Below, in pieces: positions 1 to 8,684 of a stretch of 64,000 nt of DNA. The position numbers and the translations under genes were made by a program. The DNA lies in NCBI RefSeq assembly GCF_023507705.1, contig NZ_JALBGD010000009.1:62001-126000 (forward strand), written 5' to 3'. Positions within the stretch are counted from its first letter, which is position 1. Every line of letters begins with the position of its first letter. Source of the DNA: Stappia sp. WLB 29. Its GTDB lineage: Bacteria > Pseudomonadota > Alphaproteobacteria > Rhizobiales > Stappiaceae. The notes below the pieces were generated by a model. The model searched no databases and was not told the DNA's origin. It saw only the letters and a program-made list of their open reading frames with translations.

Positions 1-28
1 TACCCGCCGCGGGCCTGGATCAAATGAC

Positions 29-58
29 GCATCCCGCGCCGGCATTGGCGCGGGATGC
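29..58. terminator. 12-bp perfect hairpin after bamB-like gene
   Basis: GCATCCCGCGCC (29-40) and its exact complement (47-58) flank a 6-base loop just past the stop of the BamB-like gene. There is no clear U tract on either side, so it may be a weak or bidirectional terminator or only an mRNA-end stem. No gene can be supported between base 1 and the BamB-like stop codon. Confidence 0.5.
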
Positions 59-101
59 GGGAAACGCGGGAGCCGGCCGGGCGATGCGCGCCCGCGCCCC
101 G

Positions 102-1466
102 TCAGTTGAACGCGACGACGTCGCCCTTGGAGGTGATGGTCACCATCCGCCCCCCGGCGATGATCGGCGTCACATAGATGTCTTCCGATGTCTGCGACAC
201 GCCGAGCACGCGGCCGGAGGCGGCATCCACCCGCACCAATCGGCCGTCGCTGGAGACGGCGACGAGCACGCCATTGGCGAGCACCGGGCCGGCCCAGTTG
301 ATGCGGCTCTTCTTCTTGCCCTCGACATTCGGCAGCACGGTGCGCCACAGCGGCTTGCCGGTGGAGCGCTCCAGCGCGACCATGCGGTCCTCGATGTCGA
401 TCAGGAAGACGCTGCTGCCCGACACGATCGGCGTGTGCAGCGAGCCGACATCCTGCTCCCACACGCGCTCGCCGTTGCGCAGCCGCGAGGCGACGAGACG
501 GCCGGACACGCCGGAGGCGAAGACCATGTCGCCGTTGACGACGGGGCTGGCCGAAACATCGGTGAAGCCGGAGACCGCACGGGTGCGGTAGGAGCGGGTG
601 ACGCCCTCGACCCATTTCGGCTCGCCGTTCTTCATGTCGAGCGCCATCACCTCGCCGGAGGTGAAGGGAACGATGACGGTGCCGCCGGAAATCGCCGGGT
701 TGGCGAAGGCGAGCAATCCGCTGCTTTCGGCGATGCCGGCATAGGTCCAGCGCTCGGCGCCGTCGTCCTGCGCCGCCGCATGGACCTCGCCGGTCTGGGT
801 GACGGCGACGACCGTGCCGCCGGCCGCGGCCGGGGCCTGACGGGCCGGTGCGTTGATGCTCTTGGTCCACAGCACCGCGCCGGAGGACGCATCCAGCGCG
901 ACGAGCTGGCTGTAGCCGGTGGCGACGAAGACGCGGCCGCCATCGACAGCGACACCGCCGCCGGACGCGACACCGCTCTCGCCCTCGGGACGCAGCGAAC
1001 GGCGCCACAGGCGGCCGCCATTGGTCGACAGCGCGGTCACGTCGCCGTTCTGGTTGTAGACGAAGATGCGGCCATTGTCGGAAACGGGACGCGCGGCGAT
1101 GCGCACGGTGCCGGAGAACACCCCGCCGCCGCTGCCGCCGACAGAGGCGCGCCAGGCGCGGCCGCCGGAGATCGAGGCCGAGACATTGCCGGAATTGTTG
1201 CCGGCATCACCCCCGCCCTGCCGCCATACGACGGAGCTGGCCGAGCCGATGCTGGCGGCCTTGTTGCCGCCCTCGGCGACCGGAACGGTATTGTCGAACA
1301 GCGCTTCGCGCTCGCCCGGCAGCACCGTCTCCTTGGAGAAGGGATTGAGATCGGAAAGGGACGAGCAGCCGACCAGCGCCAGCGCCGCCAGCGACAGGGT
1401 CGCGGCGCGAAGGAGGGTGCGGGAGCCGCTGCGGTCGAGCGCGTGAGTGTTCGGGCGCATGGTCAT
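102..1466 (-). CDS. bamB: BamB-like outer-membrane assembly lipoprotein (PQQ-type beta-propeller)
   Basis: A 454-residue exported lipoprotein. The N-terminus has a basic region, a hydrophobic stretch and a lipobox L-V-G-C with the acylated Cys at residue 34. The rest carries repeated propeller blades of the PQQ/quinoprotein type, visible as recurring G-x-V-x-A-L-D/R-x-x-x-G-x-x-x-W patterns (for example V-A-L-D-A-S-S-G-A-V-L-W). BamB proteins scaffold BamA in beta-barrel insertion. The start overlaps the stop of the upstream TPR gene by one base (TGATG), so the two are translationally coupled, as expected for the YfgM-BamB pair. Family assignment is firm; the specific role is inferred from lipobox, fold and neighbour. 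Confidence 0.85.
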   Translation of the reverse strand: MTMRPNTHALDRSGSRTLLRAATLSLAALALVGCSSLSDLNPFSKETVLPGEREALFDNTVPVAEGGNKAASIGSASSVVWRQGGGDAGNNSGNVSASISGGRAWRASVGGSGGGVFSGTVRIAARPVSDNGRIFVYNQNGDVTALSTNGGRLWRRSLRPEGESGVASGGGVAVDGGRVFVATGYSQLVALDASSGAVLWTKSINAPARQAPAAAGGTVVAVTQTGEVHAAAQDDGAERWTYAGIAESSGLLAFANPAISGGTVIVPFTSGEVMALDMKNGEPKWVEGVTRSYRTRAVSGFTDVSASPVVNGDMVFASGVSGRLVASRLRNGERVWEQDVGSLHTPIVSGSSVFLIDIEDRMVALERSTGKPLWRTVLPNVEGKKKSRINWAGPVLANGVLVAVSSDGRLVRVDAASGRVLGVSQTSEDIYVTPIIAGGRMVTITSKGDVVAFN

Positions 1467-2137
1467 CAGGACCCCTCCCCGGCCGGCTTGCCTTCGGCGG
1501 CGTCGATCAGGTCCAGCAGGGTGCGGGCGCGCGAAGCGACATCGCCGGGAGCTCCCTCCTGGTCGAGGATGCCGCCGAGCCAGCGGCGTGCGGCGGCGGG
1601 GTCGTTCTGCTTCCAGGCGCCGAGCGCCAGCGCTTCGCGGGCGAGGAAGCGCCAGGCATTGTCGTCGCCCGACAGCGCCTCGAGACGCTGCGAGGCGCCT
1701 TGGTAATCCTCAAGGTCGAGCGCCAGGTAGCCGGCGCGCAGGCGCGCGATCTCGCGCAGCAGCGGCGCGGTGTCCGAGCTGTCGGCAACCGCGTCGAAGG
1801 CCGCGATGGCACCGGCCTTGTCGTCCGCCTGCGCCTTCAGCGCGGCAGCGCGCATGCCGGCCAGCTGCGGATAACCGCCGGGGCCGTCCGCCAGGTCCGC
1901 CAGCCGCGCCTCGGCCTCTGCAAAATTGCCCTGATCGGCAAGCCGGGCGGCGCTTACGTAGATATCGCCGGCCTCGCGGCCTGCGCTCTCCTGCCAGTAG
2001 AGCCAGCCCCGCCAGCCGGCCGTGCCGGCGACGATGAGGACAGCAACGGCGATCAGGTAGGTACCGAAACGGTTCCACAGGCGCTTGTAGCGCTCGTGCC
2101 TGATCTCCTCGTCGACCTCGCGAAAAATGTCGGACAT
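1466..2137 (-). CDS. YfgM-like membrane-anchored TPR protein
   Basis: A 223-residue protein with a short cytoplasmic head, one membrane helix at about residues 26-47, and an Ala-rich TPR-like periplasmic region. It resembles the TPR_21/YfgM family, which assists proteins leaving the Sec translocon and is commonly encoded next to bamB. The charged start (M-S-D-I-F-R-E-V-D-E-E) is typical of alphaproteobacterial members. It is the first gene of a two-gene unit, with one base of overlap to the BamB-like gene. The 195 bases upstream, to the NnrU gene end, hold no other gene I can support and probably carry the promoter. Confidence 0.8.
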   Translation of the reverse strand: MSDIFREVDEEIRHERYKRLWNRFGTYLIAVAVLIVAGTAGWRGWLYWQESAGREAGDIYVSAARLADQGNFAEAEARLADLADGPGGYPQLAGMRAAALKAQADDKAGAIAAFDAVADSSDTAPLLREIARLRAGYLALDLEDYQGASQRLEALSGDDNAWRFLAREALALGAWKQNDPAAARRWLGGILDQEGAPGDVASRARTLLDLIDAAEGKPAGEGS

Positions 2138-2332
2138 ACGCTGCGAATTCCCGATACTTGAGAAATGCCCCGCCCGGTCTGCCGGTGCGACGCGGCGCCA
2201 CCATATCCATTTGACCTTTCACTGGCAAACGGCAGTGTCCGCTCCGAAAAGCGGCAGGCACCGAAATGAATGCGCGCTCCTCCCCTTGCGCGTCTTCGTG
2301 GCGCAAGTGAGGCAGGCGCGCGCTGCGTCTCC

Positions 2333-2911
2333 TTACACGACCGGCACGCCGATCAGCAGTTCGTGCAGGTAGAAGACGAAGGCAAGATAGAGGCCAAGGC
2401 CGACAACGAGCGAGACGATGTCGCCCGCGGCCGACGGCGCGCCGGTCGCGATCCCGTCCAGCGTCGCGGGACGGCGCTTCAGCGAGATCCGGTCGGCGAC
2501 GGCCCAGGCGAGGAAGGCCGCGAACAGCAGCACCGAGGCCAGATCGCCGTTGGCCAGCAGATGCGCCAGGGCCCAGATCTTCACCGCCAGCACCATCGGG
2601 TGCTTCACCGCCTTCTTGATGCGCCCGGCCGGAGCGCCGGAGGCGACCAGCAGCACAAAGACCGGCAGCATCAGGAGCAGGGTGACATGGCGCATCCACA
2701 CCGGCGGATCGTAAAGGATCGGCGGGCCTTCCGCGCGCGCGGCGCCATAGCCGTAGACCAGCAGCGCCAGGCCGGCGAACGAGGCGAGCGTGAAAAGAGC
2801 ACGGTAACCGCCGGCGCCGAGCCGCGCCCGCAGGCTGTCGCGCAGGCCGGTCATCATCGGGACGGCATGGATGCCGATGAAAACAACGAGTCCCAGGACG
2901 AGCAGGGTCAT
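2333..2911 (-). CDS. NnrU family membrane protein
   Basis: A 192-residue polytopic membrane protein with about six hydrophobic segments. The opening pattern (H-A-V-P-M near residue 15, then G-L-R-D-S-L), the W-M-R-H-x-x-x-L-L-M-L-P segment and K-H-P-M-V-L-A-V-K-I-W-A-L-A-H-L-L-A-N-G are characteristic of NnrU. The family is named after a gene linked to nitrite/nitric oxide reduction in Rhodobacter, but its members also occur in non-denitrifiers and the biochemical role is unsettled. No denitrification genes lie nearby, so no pathway is inferred. It appears monocistronic. Confidence 0.85.
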   Translation of the reverse strand: MTLLVLGLVVFIGIHAVPMMTGLRDSLRARLGAGGYRALFTLASFAGLALLVYGYGAARAEGPPILYDPPVWMRHVTLLLMLPVFVLLVASGAPAGRIKKAVKHPMVLAVKIWALAHLLANGDLASVLLFAAFLAWAVADRISLKRRPATLDGIATGAPSAAGDIVSLVVGLGLYLAFVFYLHELLIGVPVV

Positions 2912-3168
2912 GGCGATGGTGTCTCCCTCTGTAAGCGGTCAGGGTTGACCTGCCGCAACGCCAGGGTCAAGCCGCGCGGGAGAAGAGGCCCGGCAGGCCC
3001 GCGGCGAGCCTGCAGCAGTGTTGCAGGAAAGCGACGGGCCGCCCCCGCAATCCCCTTGCCGCAGTCAATCCGCAAAAAACCCGATTATCGGCCTATTGCA
3101 GCCGCAACTCACTTGGAGAATCACTGCAAGAGAGGCCATAGTTCGCACGAGTTTGGAGGCGGGATGAG

Positions 3169-3444
3169 ATGACGATTCGCGACAGGCGGAGCAGCCCGCG
3201 CCACCGAACGCTGAAAAGCGGGCGCATCGTCGTGGACGGCGGGGCGAAAATTCACGAATGCCGCGTCCGCAACCTGTCCGATGACGGCGCCCTGCTGAAA
3301 CTGCCGAGCACCGCCGAAATCCCCGACCGCTTCGAGCTGCGCATCGTCAACGAGGACATCGCCGTCAACGCCATCGTGCGCTGGCGCACCGCCACGGAGC
3401 TCGGCATCCAGTTCGAGCGCGAGGACGGCGAGACGGCAGGCTGA
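3169..3444 (+). CDS. PilZ domain protein
   Basis: A 91-residue single-domain protein. It has the basic R-x-x-x-R-type motif at the N-terminus (R-D-R-R-S-S-P-R-H-R, residues 4-13), the second motif N-L-S-D-D-G-A (about residues 36-42), and a closing W-R-T-A-x-E-L-G-I-Q-F strand, the usual PilZ layout. Such proteins bind cyclic-di-GMP and transmit the signal to motility or polysaccharide machinery. It stands alone between oppositely oriented genes, so its target cannot be read from context. About 255 bases upstream are non-coding and presumably carry the promoter. Confidence 0.85.
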   Translation: MTIRDRRSSPRHRTLKSGRIVVDGGAKIHECRVRNLSDDGALLKLPSTAEIPDRFELRIVNEDIAVNAIVRWRTATELGIQFEREDGETAG

Positions 3445-3499
3445 GCCCCCGTCCCGCAAAGTTAATCCCGAGACACGTTCGTCCCCACACCTTTCCCCG

Positions 3500-4378
3500 T
3501 CAGGACCCGATCGAGGCCGGCGCCGGTTTCGGCGCCCGGCGCACGGCGACCTGCGCGGCCCATACCCCGGCAAGAACGAGAAGCACGCCGGCGATCTGCG
3601 CCGGGGAGAGCGCCTGGCCGAGCAGACCCCAGCCGAGCAGTACGGCAGTGGTGGGGCTGAGGAAGCCGAGCGAGGCGACCGCCGAGGGCTCCAGTCGCGA
3701 GATGCCGCGGAACCACAGCACATACGTCAGCGCGCTGGACAGGCTCATATATAGGAAGCCCGCCATGTTGCGCGCGCTCGGCGCGGGCGGCAGCGGTTCC
3801 AGCACGACTGCCATCGCCACCAGCAGCACCCCGCCGGCGAGGAGCTGCCAGGCGGCAAAGACCAGCGGCGAGACCGGCGGCTGCCAGCGGCGGGTCAGCA
3901 CCGTGCCGAAGGCCATCGAGACCGCACCGCCCAGCGCCGCGGCGATGCCGATCGCATCGAGCGCGGCCTCATTGCGCAGCACCAGCAGGGCCACCCCGCA
4001 CAGCCCGGCAAGGGCCGCGAGAACCGCGAGCGGACGAATGACAGTGCCGAGCAGCATGGCCGCGACGAAGATGACGATGAGCGGCTGCACCGCGCCGACC
4101 GTGGCGGCGATGCCGCCGGGCAGGCGGTAGGCGGAGATGAACAGCAGCACCATGAAGATGGCGAAGTTCAGCGCGCCGAGCACGAAGGACCGCCAGATCC
4201 ACTGCCCGCGCGGCAGCTGGCGCACGATCAGCAGCAGGAGCAGGCCGGCGGGCAGGACGCGGGCAGCGGCGACGAACACCGGGTGGCCGGGCGGCAGCAG
4301 CTCGGTCGTGACGATATAGGTGCTGCCCCAGACCACCGGCGCGAGCGCGGTGGCCAGAAGATCGGAAGCGCGGAACAT
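3500..4378 (-). CDS. EamA/DMT-family transporter
   Basis: A 292-residue inner-membrane protein with about ten hydrophobic helices in two EamA repeats. The first opens with A-P-V-V-W-G-S-T-Y-I-V-T and the second contains W-F-R-G-I-S-R-L-E-P-S-A-V-A-S-L-G-F-L-S-P, both hallmarks of drug/metabolite exporters. The start M-F-R-A-S-D-L-L was chosen because the first helix follows directly; the frame stays open far upstream but that part reads as an antisense shadow of the nitroreductase gene. The substrate is unknown. A strong GC hairpin (4411-4436) separates it from the nitroreductase gene on the same strand. Confidence 0.85.
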   Translation of the reverse strand: MFRASDLLATALAPVVWGSTYIVTTELLPPGHPVFVAAARVLPAGLLLLLIVRQLPRGQWIWRSFVLGALNFAIFMVLLFISAYRLPGGIAATVGAVQPLIVIFVAAMLLGTVIRPLAVLAALAGLCGVALLVLRNEAALDAIGIAAALGGAVSMAFGTVLTRRWQPPVSPLVFAAWQLLAGGVLLVAMAVVLEPLPPAPSARNMAGFLYMSLSSALTYVLWFRGISRLEPSAVASLGFLSPTTAVLLGWGLLGQALSPAQIAGVLLVLAGVWAAQVAVRRAPKPAPASIGS

Positions 4379-4410
4379 GACGGGCCTCGTTTGAGGAAGG
4401 GCGGGAACGG

Positions 4411-4436
4411 GCCGGGCGGCAGGCGCGCCGCCCGGC
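4411..4436. terminator. 10-bp GC hairpin between nitroreductase and EamA genes
   Basis: GCCGGGCGGC (4411-4420) and GCCGCCCGGC (4427-4436) form a perfect 10-bp stem with a 6-base loop. It lies just after the nitroreductase stop and before the EamA start on the same strand. It lacks a U tract, so it could be an intercistronic stem rather than a strict terminator. Confidence 0.5.
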
Positions 4437-4488
4437 GATCTTGGCGGGAGCGAGACGGGCAGACAAGCCCCCTCGCCCATCGAAACAT

Positions 4489-5109
4489 TCAGGCGTGCGA
4501 CAGCACCTCGCGGAGCGGACGGCGCGGCTTTTGCGGCCAGTTGCCGGGCGCGGCGCGGCCGACGGCCAGCAGCATCACCGGCACTTCGCTCTCGGCAAGA
4601 CCGAACTCTGCCGCAACGCGGGCCGGATCGAAGCCGACCATGGGCCCGCTGGCGAGCCCCCTGGCGGCGGCGGCGACCATCATGAAGGAGGCGGCGAGCG
4701 TCGCCGAACGCACGGCCTCGTCGCGCGCCGCCAGGGGATTGTCGCCATAGGCCGCGGCGACCGCATCGACCCAGCCTCCAACCATGTCGGCGGGCATGAA
4801 CCCGGCCTCGACGGAGGGACGCAGCCGCGCACCGAGGGTTGCCGCATCGGGATGGCTGCCGACGACGATGAAGGTGACGGCGGCCTCCGACACCTTGGCC
4901 TGGCCGTAGGCCGCCTCGCGCAGCCGCGCCTTGGCCTCCGGCGACGTCACGGCGACGAAGCGCCAGTTCTGCAGGTTGTAGGCGCTGGGAGCCCGGGTCG
5001 CGAGGTGGACGAGTTCCTCGACCTCGGCGGCGGCAAGGCGGGCTGCAGGATCGAAAAGATTGGCCGAGACGCGGCCTTCCAGAAGGGTGGCGATATCGGT
5101 GGCGGTCAT
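4489..5109 (-). CDS. Nitroreductase-family flavoprotein
   Basis: A 206-residue cytoplasmic FMN-dependent oxidoreductase. The N-terminal R-A-P-S-A-Y-N-L-Q-N-W-R-F segment (about residues 39-51) is the FMN-phosphate binding signature, and the C-terminal A-R-G-L-A-S-G-P-M-V-G-F-D region matches the second FMN contact (G-x-x-S-x-x-x-x-G). Family members reduce nitroaromatics, quinones or enoates with NAD(P)H; the substrate is not evident. It is divergent from a LysR gene with about 127 bases between them, a common arrangement in which LysR controls the flavoprotein gene. Confidence 0.85.
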   Translation of the reverse strand: MTATDIATLLEGRVSANLFDPAARLAAAEVEELVHLATRAPSAYNLQNWRFVAVTSPEAKARLREAAYGQAKVSEAAVTFIVVGSHPDAATLGARLRPSVEAGFMPADMVGGWVDAVAAAYGDNPLAARDEAVRSATLAASFMMVAAAARGLASGPMVGFDPARVAAEFGLAESEVPVMLLAVGRAAPGNWPQKPRRPLREVLSHA

Positions 5110-5236
5110 GATGCAGGTCTCTCCGTGGAACCAGTGCCGGGAGCCCGTGCTCCCTCTGCCCCGAGAGATATTCCCGTTCCATCTGCGCGATAATCCGGCT
5201 ATTCATCCGATCACTCGCAACTGAAAGTGAACAGTC

Positions 5237-6130
5237 ATGGAACAGCTCACCGCGCTTCGCATCTTCCGCCGGGTGGTCGACGAGGGCTCCTTTGCCGGCG
5301 CCGCGCGCGCCCTGTCGCTGTCGCCGGCGGCGATCAGCAAGAATATCGGCGAGCTGGAAGCCCATCTCGGCGTGCGCCTGCTCAACCGCACGACGCGGCG
5401 GATGAGCCTGACCGAGCCGGGCCGGCTCTACTTCGAGCAGGTGGCACGCATCCTCGACGACCTGACCGAGGCCGACGGGTCGATGCAACCGCTGCGGCAC
5501 CGGCCGAGCGGCCTGCTGCGGGTCGCGGCGCCGATCAGCCTGACGGTCACCCGTCTGTCGCGCACGATCACCGCCTTCATGCTGGCCTATCCGGACGTGG
5601 AGATCGACCTGCACCTGGACGACCGGCGGGTCGACCTGGTCAAGGACGGCTTCGACATCGCCATCCGCGGCACGGCGAAGCTGGAGGATTCCAGTCTCGT
5701 CGCCCGCCGGCTGACAAGCATGCGCCATGTGATCTGCGGCGCGCCGGGCTATCTCGACAGGGCCGGCCGGCCGCGCCGCCCGGAAGAACTCGTCTCGCAC
5801 CGGATCGTCCAGTTCTCGCTATCCGGCAATGCCACGGAATGGGCGCTGGAGCGCGAGGGCGAACGCGTGACCATGCCGATCGCAAGCCGCTACCGCGTAT
5901 CGACCAGCCTTGCCGTGCGCGAAGCTCTGCTCGACGGCTACGGCCTGTCGCTGATCCCTGCGTCTTATGTGCGCCAGGATATCGCCTCCGGCCGGCTGGA
6001 GACGGTGCTGGAGGGCTGGGCTCCGGCGAACACGCAGGTCTATGCGGTCTATCCCTCGCGCCGCTACCTGCTGCCGAAGGTCCGCGCGCTGATCGACTTT
6101 CTCGCGGAAGACCTGCAGAACGAGGCGTGA
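5237..6130 (+). CDS. LysR-family transcriptional regulator
   Basis: A 297-residue regulator. The winged HTH occupies residues 1-60 (L-R-I-F-R-R-V-V-D-E-G-S-F-A-G-A-A-R-A-L and S-P-A-A-I-S-K-N-I-G-E-L-E), and the periplasmic-binding-like effector domain follows from about residue 90. It is of the CrgA/DsdC-like subgroup with S-x-x-A-I-S-K-N-I. Divergent orientation to the nitroreductase suggests that gene as a target. The start follows a GTGAACAGTC leader with only a weak ribosome site. Confidence 0.88.
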   Translation: MEQLTALRIFRRVVDEGSFAGAARALSLSPAAISKNIGELEAHLGVRLLNRTTRRMSLTEPGRLYFEQVARILDDLTEADGSMQPLRHRPSGLLRVAAPISLTVTRLSRTITAFMLAYPDVEIDLHLDDRRVDLVKDGFDIAIRGTAKLEDSSLVARRLTSMRHVICGAPGYLDRAGRPRRPEELVSHRIVQFSLSGNATEWALEREGERVTMPIASRYRVSTSLAVREALLDGYGLSLIPASYVRQDIASGRLETVLEGWAPANTQVYAVYPSRRYLLPKVRALIDFLAEDLQNEA

Positions 6131-6136
6131 GGTCCC

Positions 6137-7363
6137 TCAGCGCGCCGCCTTCAGCGCCGCGAACCAGAAGCCGATGCACAGCGACAGCGCGCCGACGAAG
6201 ATCGCAGCCAGCACCGCGCCATAGCCGCCCGACGCCTGCCACAGCAGCGCGGCGGCGAGCGGGGCGACCGCCTGCATCAGGTTCATCGGCCCGGTGAGCG
6301 AGCCGCTGACCGCGCCATAGGCCTCCCGGCTGACCATCTCCGGCACGGCGAGCCCGCGCACGATGGTGATCATGCCGTTGGCGGCACCGTAGACGGCGGC
6401 GATGGCGCCGATCACCAGCACCGAGGGCGGGGCGAAGGCGAGCGCAGCAGCGGCGAGCGGAAAGACGATGACGACGGCCGAGCCGATGACCCGCACGGGC
6501 GCGGCCGGCGCCAGCATGCGGATGGCGATGCGCCCGGCCACCTGGGCCGGGCCGATCACCGCCATCACCGCGACGACGCCGGCCGCATCCAGCCCCCGCT
6601 CCAGCAGCAGCGGATAGAGATGATAGGTCAGCGAGGAAAACGCCGCCGCATAGGAGACCCAGGCCAGCATCAGGCCCCAATAGGCCGGCCGGCGCATGGC
6701 CGCGGCCACCGCACGGCGCCCCGACAGCGGCGCGCTGCCGTCCTCTCGCACCGGCACGGGCGCATCGCGCGCCGGATCGATCGCCAGAAAGTAGAGCAAG
6801 GCGCAGAGCAGTCCGTTGACGCCGGCCATCACCACCAGAGCGCCGCGCCAGCCCTGCGTCTCGATCAGCAGCTGGATGATCGGGATGAAGACGGTGCTGG
6901 CAAACCCGCCCCACAGGGTCAGCGCGGTGATGCCGCTGCGCGCCCGCAAGGCTCCGACCCGGCGGGCGATGACGGCGAAGGCCGGCTCGTAGAGCGTCGC
7001 AGCCTGCAACATGCCGAGCCCGGCCAGCACCACATAGAAGGCGGCGACATCCTCCACCTGCGACCAGGCGAGAAGCAGCAGGCCGGCCAGCACGGAGGCG
7101 CCGGCCATGATGTAGCGCCCACGCCCGCGGTCGATCGCCGCCCCTACCGGATAGGCGGCAAGACTGGCGAGCACCACGCCGAGCGTCGCCGCGCCGTAGA
7201 GCACCGGCTTGGACCAGCCGAGATCGCCGCGCATCGCCTCGGCGATCAGCGGGAAGCCGTAGAACAGCGTGCCCCAGGAACAGATCTGGGCGATGCCGAG
7301 CGCGGTGATGAACCAGCCGGTCCCGGCCGGCGACGCATCCACGCCAAGGGGGCGCTGCGACAT
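6137..7363 (-). CDS. MFS transporter at the end of the ars operon
   Basis: A 408-residue protein with about twelve membrane helices. It opens with G-W-F-I-T-A-L-G-I-A-Q-I-C-S-W-G and carries the loop 2-3 basic motif near D-R-G-R-G-R-Y, both typical of the major facilitator superfamily. The start at M-S-Q-R-P-L-G was chosen because the first helix follows; the upstream open frame overlaps the aquaporin gene. It lies 92 bases downstream of the aquaglyceroporin on the same strand, so it may belong to the arsenic operon, but no sequence feature proves arsenical transport. It does not sit next to a gapdh gene, which argues against ArsJ. Confidence 0.8.
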   Translation of the reverse strand: MSQRPLGVDASPAGTGWFITALGIAQICSWGTLFYGFPLIAEAMRGDLGWSKPVLYGAATLGVVLASLAAYPVGAAIDRGRGRYIMAGASVLAGLLLLAWSQVEDVAAFYVVLAGLGMLQAATLYEPAFAVIARRVGALRARSGITALTLWGGFASTVFIPIIQLLIETQGWRGALVVMAGVNGLLCALLYFLAIDPARDAPVPVREDGSAPLSGRRAVAAAMRRPAYWGLMLAWVSYAAAFSSLTYHLYPLLLERGLDAAGVVAVMAVIGPAQVAGRIAIRMLAPAAPVRVIGSAVVIVFPLAAAALAFAPPSVLVIGAIAAVYGAANGMITIVRGLAVPEMVSREAYGAVSGSLTGPMNLMQAVAPLAAALLWQASGGYGAVLAAIFVGALSLCIGFWFAALKAAR

Positions 7364-7455
7364 CTGAAATGACCTTTCGCGGACGGCCGGACCGGAAGAA
7401 CACCGGGCGGCGGGCAGGCAGGTGACCGGGAGGGCGCAGCACCGTCGGCAGCTAG

Positions 7456-8142
7456 TCAGGCCACGCGGGCGGTACCGGCAGTCTCCCGTTCCACAAGAAG
7501 CCACCGCAGCAGCGCGAAGGCAAGTGCCGCGCCGAGACATTCGGCGGCAATGAAGGCAGGAAGATCCGCGGGGCGGATGCCGGCGAACGTGTCGGTGACG
7601 GCACGCGCCAGCGCGACGGCCGGGTTGGCGAAGGAGGTGGAGGCGGTGAACCAATAGGCGGCGGTAATATAAAGGCCGACGAGCCAGGGCACGGCATCGG
7701 CCCGGAAACGCAGGCCGGCAAGAATCGCAAGCAGCAGCCCGAAGGTCGCGACACTCTCGGCCAGCCACTGGGCAGGGCCGGTGCGGATGGTGGCCGAGAC
7801 CTGAAAGAGAGGCAGCTCGAACATCGCGTGGGCGACGAGCGTCCCGATAAGCCCGCCCAGCATCTGGGCGAGCACATACGCCGCCGCCTCTCCAGCCGCA
7901 AGCTCCCGCCGCAACGCGAAAACCATCGTCACCGCCGGATTGAAATGCGCGCCGGACAAAGGCCCGAGACAGGTGATCAGCACCACCAGGATCGCGCCGG
8001 TCGGCAGCGTGTTGGCAAGCAGCGCAAGGGCAGCATCGCCCGTCAGCCGATCAGCCATGATGCCCGAGCCGACGACCGTGGCGACAAGCACACCGGTGCC
8101 GAGCGCCTCCGCCACAAGCCGGCGCTGGAGGTCGAAGCCCAT
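7456..8142 (-). CDS. aqpS: MIP-family aquaglyceroporin, AqpS-like
   Basis: A 228-residue channel with six membrane helices and both conserved pore loops: G-A-H-F-N-P-A (NPA at 68-70) and S-F-A-N-P-A-V-A-L-A-R (NPA at 173-175, with the selectivity Arg at 180). In Sinorhizobium meliloti the AqpS channel lets the arsenite made by ArsC flow out of the cell, replacing an active ArsB/Acr3 pump. The same logic fits here: the gene starts three bases after arsC ends, behind arsR. It could also pass glycerol or other small solutes. Confidence 0.85.
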   Translation of the reverse strand: MGFDLQRRLVAEALGTGVLVATVVGSGIMADRLTGDAALALLANTLPTGAILVVLITCLGPLSGAHFNPAVTMVFALRRELAAGEAAAYVLAQMLGGLIGTLVAHAMFELPLFQVSATIRTGPAQWLAESVATFGLLLAILAGLRFRADAVPWLVGLYITAAYWFTASTSFANPAVALARAVTDTFAGIRPADLPAFIAAECLGAALAFALLRWLLVERETAGTARVA

Positions 8143-8145
8143 GGC

Positions 8146-8655
8146 TCAGCCGGCCCGGGGCAGATCGCGGCCGATCTCGCCGAGGCGCGACTGCAGCGTC
8201 ATGCGGTCGAGCGAGGCGAGCGGAAGGGCGGTGAAGATGGAGATGCGCGTGGCCAGCATCCGGTAGGCGTCGGCGAAGGCAAATGCCACCTCGCTTGCCG
8301 TCCCCTCGACGGCGGCCGGGTCCGGCACGCCCCAATGGGCGGTCATCGGCTGGCCGGGCCACACGGGGCAGGCCTCGCCGGCGGCGTTGTCGCAGACGGT
8401 GAAGACGAAATCCATCACCGGAGCGTCGGGACCTGCGAACTCCTCCCAGCTCTTGGAACGGGCAAAGCCGGTGTCGTGGTTGAGCTTGGTGAGCAGGGCC
8501 AGCGCCTGCGGATGCACCTCGCCCTTGGGCTGCGAGCCGGCGGAGAAGGCCTTGAATCGCCCCTGCCCGTCACGGCTGAGAATCGCCTCGGCCAGGATCG
8601 AACGGGCGGAATTGCCGGTGCACAGGAACAGCACATTGTAGACGCGATCGGTCAT
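8146..8655 (-). CDS. arsC: Arsenate reductase, LMW-phosphatase (thioredoxin) type
   Basis: A 169-residue cytoplasmic enzyme reducing arsenate to arsenite. The anion-binding loop C-T-G-N-S-A-R-S (nucleophile Cys12) opens the protein. Cys88 (T-V-C-D-N) and Cys96 (E-A-C-P-V-W-P-G) provide the relay cysteines of the thioredoxin-coupled class, and H-W-G-V-P-D-P (about 107-113) carries the Asp of the phosphatase fold. The gene lies 29 bases after arsR and 3 bases before the aquaglyceroporin, so it is the middle of an operon. Confidence 0.92.
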   Translation of the reverse strand: MTDRVYNVLFLCTGNSARSILAEAILSRDGQGRFKAFSAGSQPKGEVHPQALALLTKLNHDTGFARSKSWEEFAGPDAPVMDFVFTVCDNAAGEACPVWPGQPMTAHWGVPDPAAVEGTASEVAFAFADAYRMLATRISIFTALPLASLDRMTLQSRLGEIGRDLPRAG

Positions 8656-8684
8656 TTACCCCTCCATTTCCCGCTGGCGGGAGA